A DNA stretch of 64,000 nt from Hofstenia miamia (taxonomy: Eukaryota; Xenacoelomorpha; Acoela; Hofsteniidae). The stretch lies in NCBI GenBank assembly GCA_900660155.1, contig CABFPE010000021.1, positions 772,058-836,057 on the forward strand. Reading direction: 5' to 3'. Made by a program: the position numbers and the translations under genes. The notes under the pieces were generated by a model. It saw only the letters and a list, made by a program, of their open reading frames with translations, ran no database searches and was not told where the DNA came from. This document shows positions 12,611 to 25,219 of this stretch, piece by piece; position 1 is the stretch's first letter; every line of letters starts with the position of its first letter.

Positions 12611-12630
12611 CATTAATGCATTATGGTGAA

Positions 12631-14590
12631 TGCATTATTTTTGCCTTTATCAAAAGTAAATGCTAGTTTGTTGGAATGTAATAACATGACTTATGCTATA
12701 GTTATACTAGCTCTAATGATGCTAGAATATAAATATATATATACAATCAAAAACCTAATATTAAATTAAATGTATCTGTGTTAATTTATGTTTTGGTAAA
12801 AAGACTGAACTAAAAGTTTCTGCAAAAGTTTAGTTTTGCTTAATTGGAATACCATTAAATTTATTAATCTCAAAATATATAAATGTATCTAAGAAATAAT
12901 GTTAATAAAATTTTGAAGCAATATAACTTAACAGATTAAGTAATTCACAACTACATAAATACCACTACATTATTAATTTTTTCCCATCATTTTTAGGAGC
13001 TCAACAAGTCTTTTGTTGAAGTATGAAGTTAATTTTCTAATTTTTTGTGTCATCATTATTGATTCTTAAAAGATTTGGCTTCACAGTTCACCTTTGCTAA
13101 AAAATTGACGTCAATTTGGTAAATCTGACTCCTTAGAATGCTCCATAAATATGAGTCAGATTCATATACAGACTCTGTTTTTCCAATTATTGTTGGGTGA
13201 AATGGGAAGCATGGCATTGTCTAGTTGGAATATGATATCACTTCTGAGGATCTCATTTTGTGAGTTTAGCCAGGGAATGAAATTGTCCAATAACAACTTG
13301 CATTAATTAACAGAATTCATTTTGAATTAATATGATACTAGAAATTGACCAACTGGAGTCTCACCAAAAATTCCGCCTGAAAATATGGTGCTATCACCAC
13401 TCTGCTAAGACATGAAGTTCCAACTATGAGTTCTGCCTTTAATAAACCACCATCTCTTCTAACCATCAATACATTCCAAAGTGGTTCTGGTCTGGTCATT
13501 CAAAAGAGCAGTTTGGAAAGATGTCTTCAGATACTATTCAGCTAATTTCAACATTTTACAGCAGCTATAAGCTTGCTAAGGAGAGCAATCTGTTGGTGAA
13601 TATTGCTATCTCATGGTTTTTATGATCCTATTTTATGTTGTTTTGGCACATCAGTGATTAAAGTTATTCAAATATTTGATTAGTACTGTTGCAAGCATTC
13701 TAAATGGGTGATTTCTGAATTTTTCTTGCATCTCTTGTGTTCAATGTCTGGAGATAACACAAGAACGATTATGAAAATATTACTGACTCCTGCAAACAAT
13801 TTAGGTTCAGATCAAGATATGAAAATTGAAATAAAACCAAAAATATTGGATTCAGCGTCATTGTAAATATTAATAATATTTCTAGAATTATTTTTTTAAT
13901 ATGTGAAATCTCTGTACAAAGCCTGAAAATATATATATATACATAAGAGAAAAATAGTAATTGCAAGCGCTTTTTGTTCAGAATGTATTGTAGGTCTTAA
14001 TTATTTGTTTTGAATGAGAATCAAGAAATTAATACAAAAACATAGAAAAATTATTGTATTGCTTATTAATAATTTCTTCATTTTATTTGGATGTGGTTTG
14101 TGCAATTATCAAAAAAGGCAGATGTGTTAAAATAGAAAATTCTTTGATTTTGTTGACTAAAGTGACTGTTTAGATCAAAAACTAACCTGCAACAGAGAAC
14201 ATTATAATCTCATTTGTAATCATGTTATTGCAAATTATCAGAAGGAAATAATGTAGGCAATGGCTACATAGATATATTTTTCCACTAATTATTTAAATTT
14301 TTATTTTTTAATTATTTTCTTGATTGTGATTTCTTAAGCCTCTACTGCATAAGTATTCTAGTCAAGTAAAAAAATATTTAAATGCTGATTTTAGATCCTC
14401 AAGCAATTATCTAAAAATCATTTTGATTTGGGTAATGAAAAAATTTGGAAGAACTTTGCAATGATTTCATCAAATTCATTCTACAATAAAAATTTTGCAT
14501 GAATGCCAAAATATACTATGAAACATGCCCTTCAATCAAACATTGGCTTCTTGGATCATACTTCAATGTTTTACAAAGGATTCCTCCTTC
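12631..14590. repeat. Gene-free DNA shared with the opposite arm
   Basis: No exon seen. The reverse complement of about 40950-42640 aligns along this interval with substitutions and small indels, for example around 13741-13850 against 41520-41670. It is 3' flanking DNA of the S10-like gene copies, duplicated together with them. Confidence 0.7.
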
Positions 14591-14596
14591 AATTCA

Positions 14597-15071
14597 CCAT
14601 ATCAATATTTGAATTGTATTAAACCTAGTTTTAGAAGTTTCCAAATTATTTTATAAATTTTTTAGAATTATAAACAACTGATTAAAAGCACAGACAATTT
14701 TTTATACTCAAATAATAAATAATTAAAAGAACAACAATAAACCAATGATGAAGCAAGTTTTCTAATAGATGCAGAACTAAGTCTGATTTCATGGTTAAGC
14801 AATCGTGTCCAGCAGCTTCAAGCACTGAGTGATNCCATATCAATATATTAATTGTATTAAACCTAGTTTTAGAAGTCTCCAAATTATTTTATAAATTTTT
14901 TAGAATTATAAGCAACTGATTAAAAGCATAGAAAATCTTTTATATTCAAATAATAAATAATTAAAAGAACAACAATAAACCAATGATCAAGCAAGTTTTC
15001 TAATAGATGCAGAACTAAGTCTGGTTTCATGGTAAAACAACCGTGTCCAGCAGCTTCAAGCACTGAGTGAT
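14597..15071. repeat. Near-identical tandem copies joined at N 14834
   Basis: 14597-14833 and 14835-15071 are the same sequence with a handful of differences, separated by one N. They hold the last coding part of S10-like copy L twice. Allelic copies placed in tandem by the assembler would look like this; a true local duplication is possible but less likely. Confidence 0.75.
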
Positions 15072-15406
15072 CTAAGTGCTTGCTATAGTTAGTTGTATTA
15101 CCAAAAGGAATGGTAAGTTTTTACAATAATATCCAGTTGGATTTTCACTGAACACCTGTTTTGATATGTTGATTCACACTTAAATAGTTCAGAAGAGAAT
15201 CACATTTTCTGCTGTATATTGAAACTGAAATTTGATACAATTAGTCAGCTGGTTTGATGCATCAACTTGCTCACTAGCAATGTTAGTCCATTTGTATTTT
15301 CTGGAACATACTTTCCAATATTTATTCCATATGTGTAGATTTTCTTTAACATTCTCTCTGTTTAGATATTTCTCCAGATGTTGAAATGTTGTGTTAATTG
15401 ATGATT
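14682..15406 (-). pseudogene. S10-like last exon, copy L
   Basis: Acceptor GTTTAG at 15407. It begins with the fLe.YLNr.nVqe.Lh block, then W and C residues typical of S10. It ends with LEAAGHDCLTMKSDLVLHLL, which aligns with the conserved GAGHmvP.dkP..a..l block holding the catalytic His. It contains an in-frame TGA and the single-N duplication at 14834. Confidence 0.75.
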
Positions 15407-16089
15407 CTAAACATATTGATTAAAAATGTATGTACTCTAGCATATTCTAGACATTCTAATCTAATTCTAGCGGAGTGACTAAAGGGTACAAACAAACCAG
15501 GACCCTAAATTTAGTTTATAAAACTAGAAACAAAACTTATTAATATCAATTTTAAGGAAGATAATAATATTAATATAGCGCAAAAATGAGGCCCACAATT
15601 AGAAAAATCATTCTTATAATTAACTTTTGACAATCTCATAGGCTCAATAATTGTGTAGATATCAACATATTAAGGTACATAAAACACAAATTAGAAAAAT
15701 ATCTTCTATACATTAAAAACAGCTACTGAAAATTTAATAAATACAATTGAAGGGAAACGGAGATTTACACTGATATTAAGGTTTTTTATCAGCCCCCAAT
15801 TATAAAGTGAACCCACTGTCTAATTCTATAATGAAGATGATACTTCCCTTGAAGTATAATTTATTATCTATTTTCACAGCATTTGTATTTTCACTCTAAT
15901 AAAATTAGAAAATTTTATATGGTTGCTAACTATAATGCAAAACTAAGAAATTGATTTTCACTTGATGTTTGTAAAAATCAAATAATTGTATAGACTTTGC
16001 AGATATCAGAATACTAATTTGTATCAAAACTTTTGATTTTTTATCAATGAGTAGCATGATAATAAAATTAATTGATAGAAAGCAGAGTG

Positions 16090-16280
16090 TTGTAGAGTTT
16101 CGATCTTACATCAATATCCTTTAGAAAAATTTTTTCAAGGCTGTTTAAGAAATTCACAATAAATATTTTAAGAACAATTGCATCTTTTCAATAATTTATC
16201 AAACAAATATTTTGACACTAGGCCTGTCATGACAAAGTATTTTAAAAGAAGTAATCTTTTGGGATTTTAGATTCAATTAT
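16090..16280 (-). pseudogene. S10-like exon E, copy L
   Basis: Starts after ATATTTTAG. It begins IIESKIPK like the other copies, then lacks the block coding for VQLKGLFIGSPKLKN and resumes near DYFF with stops. The equivalent exon in R and copy 3 carries the S10 inLkGi.IGnp and GLis.el blocks. Confidence 0.7.
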
Positions 16281-16759
16281 CTAAAATATAACTTACTTAG
16301 GACAACAAATTTTTTGATATTTAACCAATTATTGTGATTGAGTCCAAAATTAAAATATTGTATTTAAAACTGCTTTAGAAAATTTAAGTTTAGAAAAAGA
16401 ATCATGAAGAACTGTTAACAATTACTGTATAGACCTAAGGAACAAATTATCACATGAAAATAAAGAAAAATCTATTTTTAAAGAATTTAAGAAAAAAATT
16501 AAATTTGAATTATCACCAAAGAAAACAATTTATTTGTATATTTGAAAAATAAAGTCTGTAACTAAGTAATATCAATTTGCAGCGAAGTGGAATTTATAGA
16601 AAACAATTTACCTTAAACCTTAATAAGTATTTTTATACTTATTTGTACTGTACCAAGCTCTAAAAATGAATTATAATTATTAAAAAAATATGAAATACAG
16701 AAAAAAGGTATTAGAGATGTCAAATATTTTCAATATGCTAATTATATTTACACTTACCA

Positions 16760-16810
16760 TAACTAAGAACATTTTCGGGACTTTCCAGATAGACAACGTA
16801 CTAATGGTTT
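16760..16810 (-). pseudogene. Second, truncated exon C piece, copy L
   Basis: Text equivalent to the middle of exon C (ACGTTGTC...GGAAAGTCCCGAAAATG) recurs here, cut by the assembly gap, then runs into a GTAAGT-like donor. Copy 3 has the same extra piece at 39486-39597 with the same one-base loss near GTACGTTG, so the internal duplication predates the separation of L and 3. Confidence 0.7.
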
Positions 16811-17241
16811 NNNNNNNNNNNNNNNNNNNNNNNNNNNNNNNNNNNNNNNNNNNNNNNNNNNNNNNNNNNNNNNNNNNNNNNNNNNNNNNNNNNNNNNNNN
16901 NNNNNNNNNNNNNNNNNNNNNNNNNNNNNNNNNNNNNNNNNNNNNNNNNNNNNNNNNNNNNNNNNNNNNNNNNNNNNNNNNNNNNNNNNNNNNNNNNNNN
17001 NNNNNNNNNNNNNNNNNNNNNNNNNNNNNNNNNNNNNNNNNNNNNNNNNNNNNNNNNNNNNNNNNNNNNNNNNNNNNNNNNNNNNNNNNNNNNNNNNNNN
17101 NNNNNNNNNNNNNNNNNNNNNNNNNNNNNNNNNNNNNNNNNNNNNNNNNNNNNNNNNNNNNNNNNNNNNNNNNNNNNNNNNNNNNNNNNNNNNNNNNNNN
17201 NNNNNNNNNNNNNNNNNNNNNNNNNNNNNNNNNNNNNNNNN
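16811..17241. other. Assembly gap, 431 N
   Basis: By alignment with copy 3 the gap corresponds to about 39077-39542, which is a TA/TATG-rich microsatellite plus the start of the truncated second exon C. The repeat probably caused the gap. Confidence 0.95.
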
Positions 17242-17264
17242 TATATATATACATTCACACTTAC

Positions 17265-17490
17265 ATATTTTCGAGTTTTGAAGTTTGGGAATTTTTCATA
17301 CAAACTTTGAATCGCCATCCAATTGCTGAGAAGACTGTGTGTGTGTCATTGAATTGTATATTTGTAGAATTCCCAACGTCTGAAAAACCGACATTTTCGG
17401 AACTTTCCAGATCGACAACGTTACTAATGGTGTCAAAAGCATAAGGATTGTGATGGAACCTTCCATTGATCATTACGAACGGCCCATTAC
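17265..17490 (-). pseudogene. S10-like exon C, copy L
   Basis: Acceptor TTTCAG at 17491-17493 and donor GTAAGT at 17264. It encodes GNGPFVMINGRFHHNPYAF, then DLESSENVGFSDVGN and NDTH. These match S10 blocks e.GPf...l..NpysW, lESP.gVGFS and NDT. The Pro of ESP is Ser here. After NDTH the frame shifts at a CA run; the other frame reads [12 protein letters not shown], the expected ff.kFP.fk block. Confidence 0.85.
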
Positions 17491-18041
17491 CTGAAACATG
17501 ACCAATTAACTATGAATGGTAATTTTAAATTACAGTTGATTATAAAATAAGCAACTAATCAATCTCATGCCCTAACCGAATCCTTAAATTTATAAAAAAT
17601 ACTTCAAATACTTTGTTAACATTAAAGTTTCACGTGGATAATTTTCAGGCTATAATATATACAAATATAAAAATTTTTGAATGGACCTAATAATAAATTT
17701 CTCAAGCTAACTTTCTACTAAAAAACATAATGCTTTTTAAAGATCAACTTTCATACTTTAAGGATATTAGCTAGTGTTAACATAACATTTACATAGTATT
17801 GTTCAATTACCAAAATTAAAGAAATTATAGTATTAATAACAAATTTCAATCTTTTAAGCAAAAATTGCATTATAATAAAATGATAGAAAGTTGCGATCAA
17901 GAAACTGTGGGAAATTAGTAGCACATTGATTACATAAAAATCAGCTCAAATTGTTCCCAAACAAAAATACTTTCGCACAACTATTCACTAAAACTAAAAA
18001 TTGTCATTACTAGGGCAACCCACTATTACTAACAAATATTG

Positions 18042-19612
18042 ACTTTTAGATTATTAGAATATTGAATTTATTGACCAAATTTCAAACTTCAAAGAGAAGA
18101 ATATTTGAGCTTCAGAATAGTCAATTTAGTATCTGTACTTAAGCAAAAAATGCCAAAATTTATAGTTGCAAATTCACAATCTCATCCAAGAAGCTTGTTG
18201 GGAAGGTAGAAACCCGACCCAACTTCAACAGTTTCCATATGAGCATTTGACAGAAATGCCGCTTTAGTAGTGTGAAAGAGGAGATTCCCCAGGCTCGCTA
18301 TTTCTCTAGTATCATAATTTTGTATCAAATTTTTCAAATAAAATAAATCAAGCATGGATACCACAGCTGAATTCTTGAGATAGTTTACATGACTCAATTT
18401 ACTCTATTCAAAGACAAAATATCTCATAGATGACTGGACTAAAATGCTGTGCAATGAGAGAATCAATGTGTTTGTTGGGCAAAAAATGTTATAGCAGAAA
18501 TGTTATGACTAAATCGCTTTAAATTTTTTGGTAAGCATGCTCTAATTGTGATTTAATAAAAAATATTTCGTGACCAACAAACAGTTAAGAGTTCTTTTAC
18601 AATTATTAAATCGTTTGATTATAGAATAAATTTGGTTAATTTTCGGGTGTGTCTTACAGCATTTGACAATAGAAGAATTAATGTTCTTGTTTGACTGCTA
18701 ATGGACTTATTAGTAAGGCATTTATTTATATTTTACAAGTAGTAATTTCAATAAATATTTACAAAATACTCCCGGAAACCAATGAAGCATGGATATCGCA
18801 ACTGAATCTTGAATTGGTTTACAAGACGTAATTTACTCTATTCAAATAAAAATTTCTTATAGTTGACTGTATTACTATGCTGTGCAATAAGAGAATCACT
18901 GTGTTTGTTGGGGAACAAATATTGGAGCAGAAATTTTATGACTAAATCGTTTTAAAATTATTGGTAATGATACTCTAATTGTGATTTAATAAAAAAATAT
19001 TTCGTGACCAACAAACCTTTAAGAGTACAAAATGAAAGAATATATCCAATTGAAANTGACTTTTAGATTATTAGAATATTGAATTTATTGACCAAATTTC
19101 AAACTTCAAAGAGAAGAATATTTGAGCTTCAGAATAGTCAATTTAGTATCTGTACTTAAGCAAAAAATGCCAAAATTTATAGTTGCAAATTCACAATCTC
19201 ATCCAAGAAGCTTGTTGGGAAGGTAGAAACCCGACCCAACTTCAACAGTTTCCATATGAGCATTTGACAGAAATGCCGCTTTAGTAGTGTGAAAGAGGAG
19301 ATTCCCCAGGCTCGCTATTTCTCTAGTATCATAATTTTGTATCAAATTTTTCAAATAAAATAAATCAAGCATGGATACCACAGCTGAATTCTTGAGATAG
19401 TTTACATGACTCAATTTACTCTATTCAAAGACAAAATATCTCATAGATGACTGGACTAAAATGCCGTGCAATGAGAGAATCAATGTGTTTGTTGGGCAAA
19501 AAATGTTATAGCAGAAATGTTATGACTAAATCGCTTTAAATTTTTTGGTAATCATACCCTAATTTTGATTTAGTCAAAAAAATATTTCGTGACCAACAAA
19601 CCGTTAAGAAAA
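18042..19612. repeat. Repeated intron units in copy L
   Basis: The block 18042-18535 recurs almost exactly at 19057-19550 right after the N at 19056, which suggests an assembly duplicate. Within it a unit of about 240 bp (18349-18600) has a diverged relative at 18785-19027, which is a real tandem repeat. Its end portion runs from TTTGTTGG to CCAACAAAC, a short inverted terminus. A related end in inverted orientation lies at about 30240-30310. Confidence 0.65.
18182..18397 (-). other. 71-codon open frame inside the copy L intron
   Basis: Open frame with ATG on the gene's strand between exons A and C, repeated at 19199-19414. Exons A and C join directly in phase, so this frame is not needed for the S10-like protein. 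The homologous stretch in copy R (about 30990-31130) does not keep the frame. I recognise no domain. It is probably non-coding. Confidence 0.3.
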
Positions 19613-20350
19613 CAAAACATACAATAAATCAAATTGAAATGTAGAATGAGATATTATATGAATGAACGAAAGCTGCTCTCAGATTGTCGTTAACCAATCT
19701 CAATGTGTTTATTACTAACAAAATCTGAAAATAGTAATATTAGTTCAGTATTATTTTAATTGTCAATAGTATGAATATCTGCACTATTGTTTTTTTTGAT
19801 ATCCTGAAGTTCAATATTTTTGTCTTAGATTACTTGAATTTTATAGAATGGTTTTCATTAACATAATGAAAATATTGCTATCTCTATTTTTCACGTAATA
19901 AAACAAAACAATAAATAAATTAGTTTTTTCCAACTTTTAAACCCACATAATCTCGGGATTTACAACGAAATAATGCCGGAAATAAATCCCAAATAAATTT
20001 TGATATTTATGAGATTCGTGACAAACAAATTAATTCTGGCTATTCTTTCAAAAATATTTTATAGTAAATCTCAAATTTTGACAATATATCTAGGTTTTAA
20101 AATTTAATATAGTATATATTGCTAAATTTTATAACGTTAGAAAACACATCAACATTGAATAGGAGATTAAAGGCTTTGATGAATTTAATATTCTTAAAAT
20201 AATATTGCATAATATCCACTTAATTATTAACTCAAACGAAGAAGTACAAATGAAAGCAATAAGGCTTAGAACCAGTGGCGTAGTCACTGCATCATTATAC
20301 CCCTGCAATTATCACGAGCTATGTATAAATACTATCGTAGTATGTATTAC

Positions 20351-20572
20351 CTTGAAAAGCGCCAACTAGTGAGCTGCATCCCGGGCCACCATTGAACCAT
20401 GCTATCAAAGATTCGTCTGACAAATTAATGCCAAAAGATAATGCCAAGCTTTACCAGGTTTCCCAGAGTTAATATATCCAGAATAAATGTCAAAATTAAA
20501 CTTAAACATCTCATGATCAGTTATATTGCTTAGAGAAAAATCTTTGTCTTTAGCATAACAAAATGAAATTTC
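20351..20572 (-). pseudogene. S10-like exon A, copy L
   Basis: Bounded by CAG at the 5' end and a GTAATA donor. It encodes IYSGYINSGKPGKAWHYL and, after a one-base frame change, SLIAWFNGGPGCSSLVGAFQ. These correspond to the YSGYl...HYWF and WlNGGPGCSS blocks of S10 enzymes, including the oxyanion-hole glycines. The frame change lies between HYL and FGIN. Exon A of copy R has the same length (222 nt) and the same defect. Confidence 0.85.
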
Positions 20573-21130
20573 CTGAAGACATAGCAGAAAATTACATAAA
20601 GTGGAGAAGTTCATTTAAGCAAGTTTACAATTTGCGTTACTGATAACAACTGCTGTTTGAAAAGTGTATGAATTTCTCGTCCGCATAACGATAATGCTAT
20701 TAGGCAGCAGAGTTTCTAAAATCGATAAAACTTAAATTTTTATATTTCTGTTATAAGTTAATGTTTCTTAGCATCTAGTAGCTCGTTTGATACAAAATAA
20801 AGAGCTATTTACTGAATTTGAACAAATATGCGGCAACAGTATTTATTTTGTGGCGTCAGATTCTGTAAACAATCATTTCAAACACCTTGAGAAGTGCCAT
20901 CAGCAGAATTACAACTGAGCATTGGACCTTCAGGTTACATTAATTTAATAAGCAAATGAAATGGAATTCAAGCGGGGGAAAGAGAGTGCAGTTACTCTCC
21001 TAACTAAAATTGATATTTAAGAAGAAACTCCCCTACATTTTATAACGTAAGCAGTAAAAGTACAACTAATTAGTATGTTAGGCAAAACATCTACCTTGCC
21101 CACCCCTCACCCACCGGAAATTCGTTCCGC
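20573..21130. repeat. Outer part of the left inverted arm
   Basis: Reverse complement of 28722-29272 with very few differences. It is the 5' flank or first intron of copy L. No signal-peptide exon was recognised. The match stops at 21130 only because copy R meets an assembly gap there. Confidence 0.8.
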
Positions 21131-23599
21131 TGCCACTGCAAGCGTACAGATACAGAGACGTTAAGAGAAATTTCCAAAATATATGAGATTCAGCAAAATT
21201 ACAATGAAAATGGTATTGCACGTATTTTTGAAAAATGTTTGTGACCATATTTTGGATACAAGTAAACATATATGGAATTACTTCAGCTATATATTGCACA
21301 AAACGTATTAATGATTATCAGCAAAATGTGCTTAATAATAGTTAAATTTCCATAATACCATTACAACAATTATATAGTTTATATAGCAAATTGAAATTTT
21401 GAGATAATTTCAAATATATGATCCATAATTTAAAATTGTTCACCAACAATTAACGTGAATGAATTTTTAATTGTGACTTTGCCTCGCTCGATTTTAATTG
21501 TTAACACAATAATCTGTGGTTTTCTGAAAATTTTTTAAATGCTTTTAACTCACTGCGGAAGTACTTAAATCTGAAAACACTACAAGATAGAGAAACGTCT
21601 CCTCTAATTTTTGATGAATTAATCCGAGGCCTGGAGCGTTCTTATGCAAGTGCGCATTGCCTACGATCTTTGATTTTGCACATAGCCTGCCTAAAGTGGA
21701 TTCAAAGTGTTTTTCTCAAAAAAAACCAAAATATTTTATCGTAGTTGTTGCCTCCATGAGCATTAGACAGACTGATTATCTGAACATTAGGTATGAAAAG
21801 AATTTGAATCTTTTTACAAAAATCGAATTTTCATTGAAAAAAAAATTTAATGTATTTCATGCACGGTATAATTCTTTGCAAAACTTATCATTACATGAGT
21901 GCACACAAACCGATAAAATTGCCAATTCAAAGCCTTTCAGTATTTCTGAACCCTATATCAACTATCTTTACACTAAAGTAACAAACGCTTTGTCCACGGT
22001 ATTGATCAATTTTATCCAAAATGGTGAAAATATATGTAAAATAGGAAAATACTAATTTATGTATGAACATTTTCCGGTTTTCTTCGTCGAATTCTAATCG
22101 GTTTTTCACTGATAGAGATAGTGTGAAACATGGTTTACTGAAATGAAGAAAGGCCTATCTAAAATTTTTCGAAGCAATTTTTATACTTGAACCAAGTTTT
22201 CTACAATTTTCGCTGAAAATAATTTATCTTAAAATAATTAAAATATAGCTAATTTTTTTCCTTTTATCAATTATGTTTAAACGAAAAAAACACTTCGACA
22301 ATTATAAATAAATAATTTGGCTTTTCAAACCTGTTCATATGTTTTTTCTAGCGCAAACAATGAAAGCTCTATTAGCGCTTTAGTGCAAAACGAAGAATTT
22401 TTGCGGAGAAGCAAACAATATTAAAATAATGTAATATATATATATATATATATAATGATAAAAAATTTTTTGTTTTATCTTTTAAATTGAAAATATTTTG
22501 TTTTGTTTTAGAGGAATTCCAATGAAATTCTAAATTCAAAAAATGTTTATAGTTTCAGCAATCTACAGTTTTGCAATTAGAATGATCATTAAATTTACTT
22601 TCTGGAATCTATAAATCGAATTGTTTTTAAAAAGATAACTTGATTTCAGTTTTTTATGAAACTTAGTAAAAATTTTTACAGAAACTGTTTATAATAATGA
22701 AAATGTAACTAATTGTATATACAATTGAAATTTGAGAGGCCTCAAAGACATTCAAGCACAAATTTCAGTTGACACATCATACTAAAGGAGTAATTATGTT
22801 TGGCTTTAGTGAAAAAAATTTTTAAATACCGTATATGTTTAACTATCATAGTAAAATATACTAAATAAGCAAAATGAATTTCCAAATACTGCTGATTCTG
22901 GAAAGGGTTTTTTGCAGCAGTTCCTATTTCTAAGAATTTATTACAAATAGGATTAATTTGTTACTTAATAACTTTTCTCCTCTACTACACTCTTATTTCT
23001 ACAAGGATTAATAGTAACAGTGTACTAATTTACTTTCTCAGGAATTTGTTTCCTCGCGTGTGGCGATACCGGATCAGTTGAATTGAGCAATGTTTTTTGA
23101 GAATTTCTACAAAATCAACAGATTATAGCAATTGGAGAATTCTCCACCTAATTTTACCCAATACACTCTCTTTGATTTACTATTACAATGTAACCGACTT
23201 TTCTCAGATAATATCTATCTCTCAATTGACCAACAGTTATTGCTGTGTTTATTTTGATTTAGGACTTTAAGAATTTTATTGTAATTACAACCGTAAGTTG
23301 CTGACAAGCTTTAGGTAAGCTTTTTAAACAATCTTTTTTTGGAGAAACACAGGTACGGTCGGTTTAAGTACTGGCAAATGCCTTGAAACAAGAATTTATA
23401 GCCCTAACTAATCGGTTTTAGTTTCTTACTTATGCAAAACTGTTAATAATTCTAACTAAACAAGTTAAGGTTCTTTTGAACACTACATTGATAGTTTACA
23501 AACGTTCATTTTGAACACTTTATTGCCAATATAACACTCTATATATCACGAAACTCTAAGAAATCAATTAGTGCAAACAGAACAAGGGAAGATCTTACC
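21131..23599. other. Single-copy AT-rich DNA
   Basis: No recognisable gene. The longest open frame (21657-22055, plus, 132 codons) is Asn/Lys/Ile-rich with no domain or clear splice context, and I do not call it. A TA microsatellite lies at 22436-22455. Confidence 0.45.
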
Positions 23600-24060
23600 A
23601 AGTATGTCTTTTGTCACACACTTTAAACAACGAGGATAAAATATGTGGGGTAGCGGATGGGATGTTTCTGATTTCTGCACTCTAGCTTTGTGCCAATTTC
23701 TTCTAATAATGTTTGAAGAGAACCGACAGTACTTTCTTCTACTGTTGTGGTCCCAATTTACTGCTTCTCTGTTTTCTCTGCTGTCTTCAATTGCTCTCTC
23801 TTTATCTTTTACTCTGTTTTTTAATGTTTTACCATCGGCCTATTTATACTTTTCCCGTGATCCACTGAGGTCAATCGATAAGGTGTAGACCACACCTAGA
23901 TTTCTATTTATAGTAACAAACCTCAGCTTTTCTTGCTGCTCAACCAATTGAAGGGCAGCTACTCTTTCGGTGGCCTTACGCATTGTTTGCAGTTATCTAT
24001 AAAGTTTAACTGGTTTCGTCATTTTGAATAAATTTTAGCAGCCAATGATTTAACAGGTTA
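23600..24060 (-). promoter_or_regulatory. Possible promoter-bearing repeat or solo LTR
   Basis: Read on the minus strand this stretch has two TATAAATA boxes (plus-strand positions 23905-23912 and 23841-23848) and a later GCAATAAAG, a layout seen in LTRs. No second copy or terminal inverted dinucleotides were identified, so this is a weak call. Confidence 0.2.
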
Positions 24061-25219
24061 CAAAACACACTAAATATGAAACTAAATTCGCGATAACTGC
24101 CCTAAATAAGTTTTACAAAATACATAAATGCTTAGCACCAATTTCCCACAATGGATATATATATATATATAAAGAGATATATATATATATATATATTTCT
24201 TGTATAGATTAAATGTGAAATGCAAAAAAAATTAATGGCCGGTATTAGCCCTTGCTGGACAACTACCGGCCAAATTATTCAGCAAGACTGTTGAAAACGA
24301 ACTTGTTTATCAATTAACAAAGTAGCTTTTATTTCAACAAGGTTGGCTATTATGATTTACGATTAATAATAGCAAGTGTGCGTACTTTTGGAGGTTTACA
24401 CTTTTCTATTTTCGAGCGAGTTTTTATAGAGAAATTTCTAAATTCATTTACTTTGGAAATTGCAAATCCGATCCGCTATTCAATCATTACGTTCTATATT
24501 TTCAAATGAATACCTGCAATTGTATTGCAATTCCGCGTTTTCTAAATAAATATAGGGATTTGTTCAAATAGGTGACAGCTATTTTGGATAATTATTGTAC
24601 AAGCAGTTTGGAGCATAAATTGGGAAGAAAATATTTCTATATTAAGGAAACTCAACAAGACCTACACTAAATTACGTGCCGTAATGTTTATTGTTGGGAA
24701 TTCAATGAAGATAATTACATTATTCGAATTTCGACTTTGGCAATAATGAGACATCGAATCACTGAATCACCATCTGAAGAAGAGATATTGACTCCCTTGT
24801 TCATAGAAGAGTTTGAAACATACGATTCTCGAAAAAAATGAGGATGAAGTATTATTTGAATATAAAAATTGTTTAGTGTTTTGGAGATTGACCCAAAACT
24901 TTTACCTCTATATTGTCAGAATACGTTAAAACCGTAATGATCCGACATGCAAGTTTAGGGGGAAATTAGTGACATCTTAACTCAGTGGGAAATTTTGTTT
25001 CAAATAAGTGAAGCTCTCTAGATCTAGATGACGACAAAATTGAAAAACTTTTATTGTTATAGCATTTTATTTGTAAATTATGTAAAAAACGTACATGTGG
25101 TATTTTATATTAAATGTAATAACAAATAACATATATTAACAAGAAAAGGCTTTTAGTAAGTAATAAATAATAATATATAAAAATACAATAAATTTAACTT
25201 GTCAGCAAATACGTTGTTT
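24061..25219. other. AT-rich DNA with TA microsatellite and small GGCC palindrome
   Basis: TA repeats at 24155-24197. At about 24237-24276 GGCCGGTA and TACCGGCC form an inverted pair. A 33-codon frame starts at 24748 (MRHRITESPSEEE), acidic and of unknown origin. Nothing else was recognised. Confidence 0.4.

Larger units (their letters stand above)
9946..12630 (-). mobile_element. Decayed L2/CR1-type LINE
   Basis: Read on the minus strand it shows apurinic endonuclease, RT palm and C-terminal domains in the order of an APE-type LINE ORF2, with many stops. The paralogous arm (about 42625-42660) lacks this DNA, which sets the insertion limits at about 9946 and 12630. No ORF1 was recognised, consistent with 5' truncation. 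Confidence 0.8.
14682..20572 (-). pseudogene. S10 serine carboxypeptidase-like pseudogene, copy L
   Basis: Family S10 enzymes (cathepsin A, vitellogenic-type carboxypeptidases) remove C-terminal residues in secretory or lysosomal compartments. Five exon-like pieces align in order on the minus strand: A 20351-20572, C 17265-17490, a truncated second C 16760-16810, E about 16090-16280 and the last exon 14682-15406. Exon A ends in phase 1 and C starts in phase 1, so they join in frame. Defects: a frameshift in A, a frameshift in C at a CA repeat, a deletion plus stops in E, and a stop in the last exon. I find no GESYAG-type serine motif and no NGD-type aspartate motif. The N-terminal signal peptide exon was not found. 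Confidence 0.8.

Noticed and set aside
16680-17318. 200-codon open frames over 16.7-17.3 kb
   Set aside because: Most codons are Ns of the assembly gap.
21657-22055. 132-codon plus-strand frame
   Set aside because: Composition is that of chance AT-rich translation, with no motif, splice context or homologous frame; not enough to call a gene.
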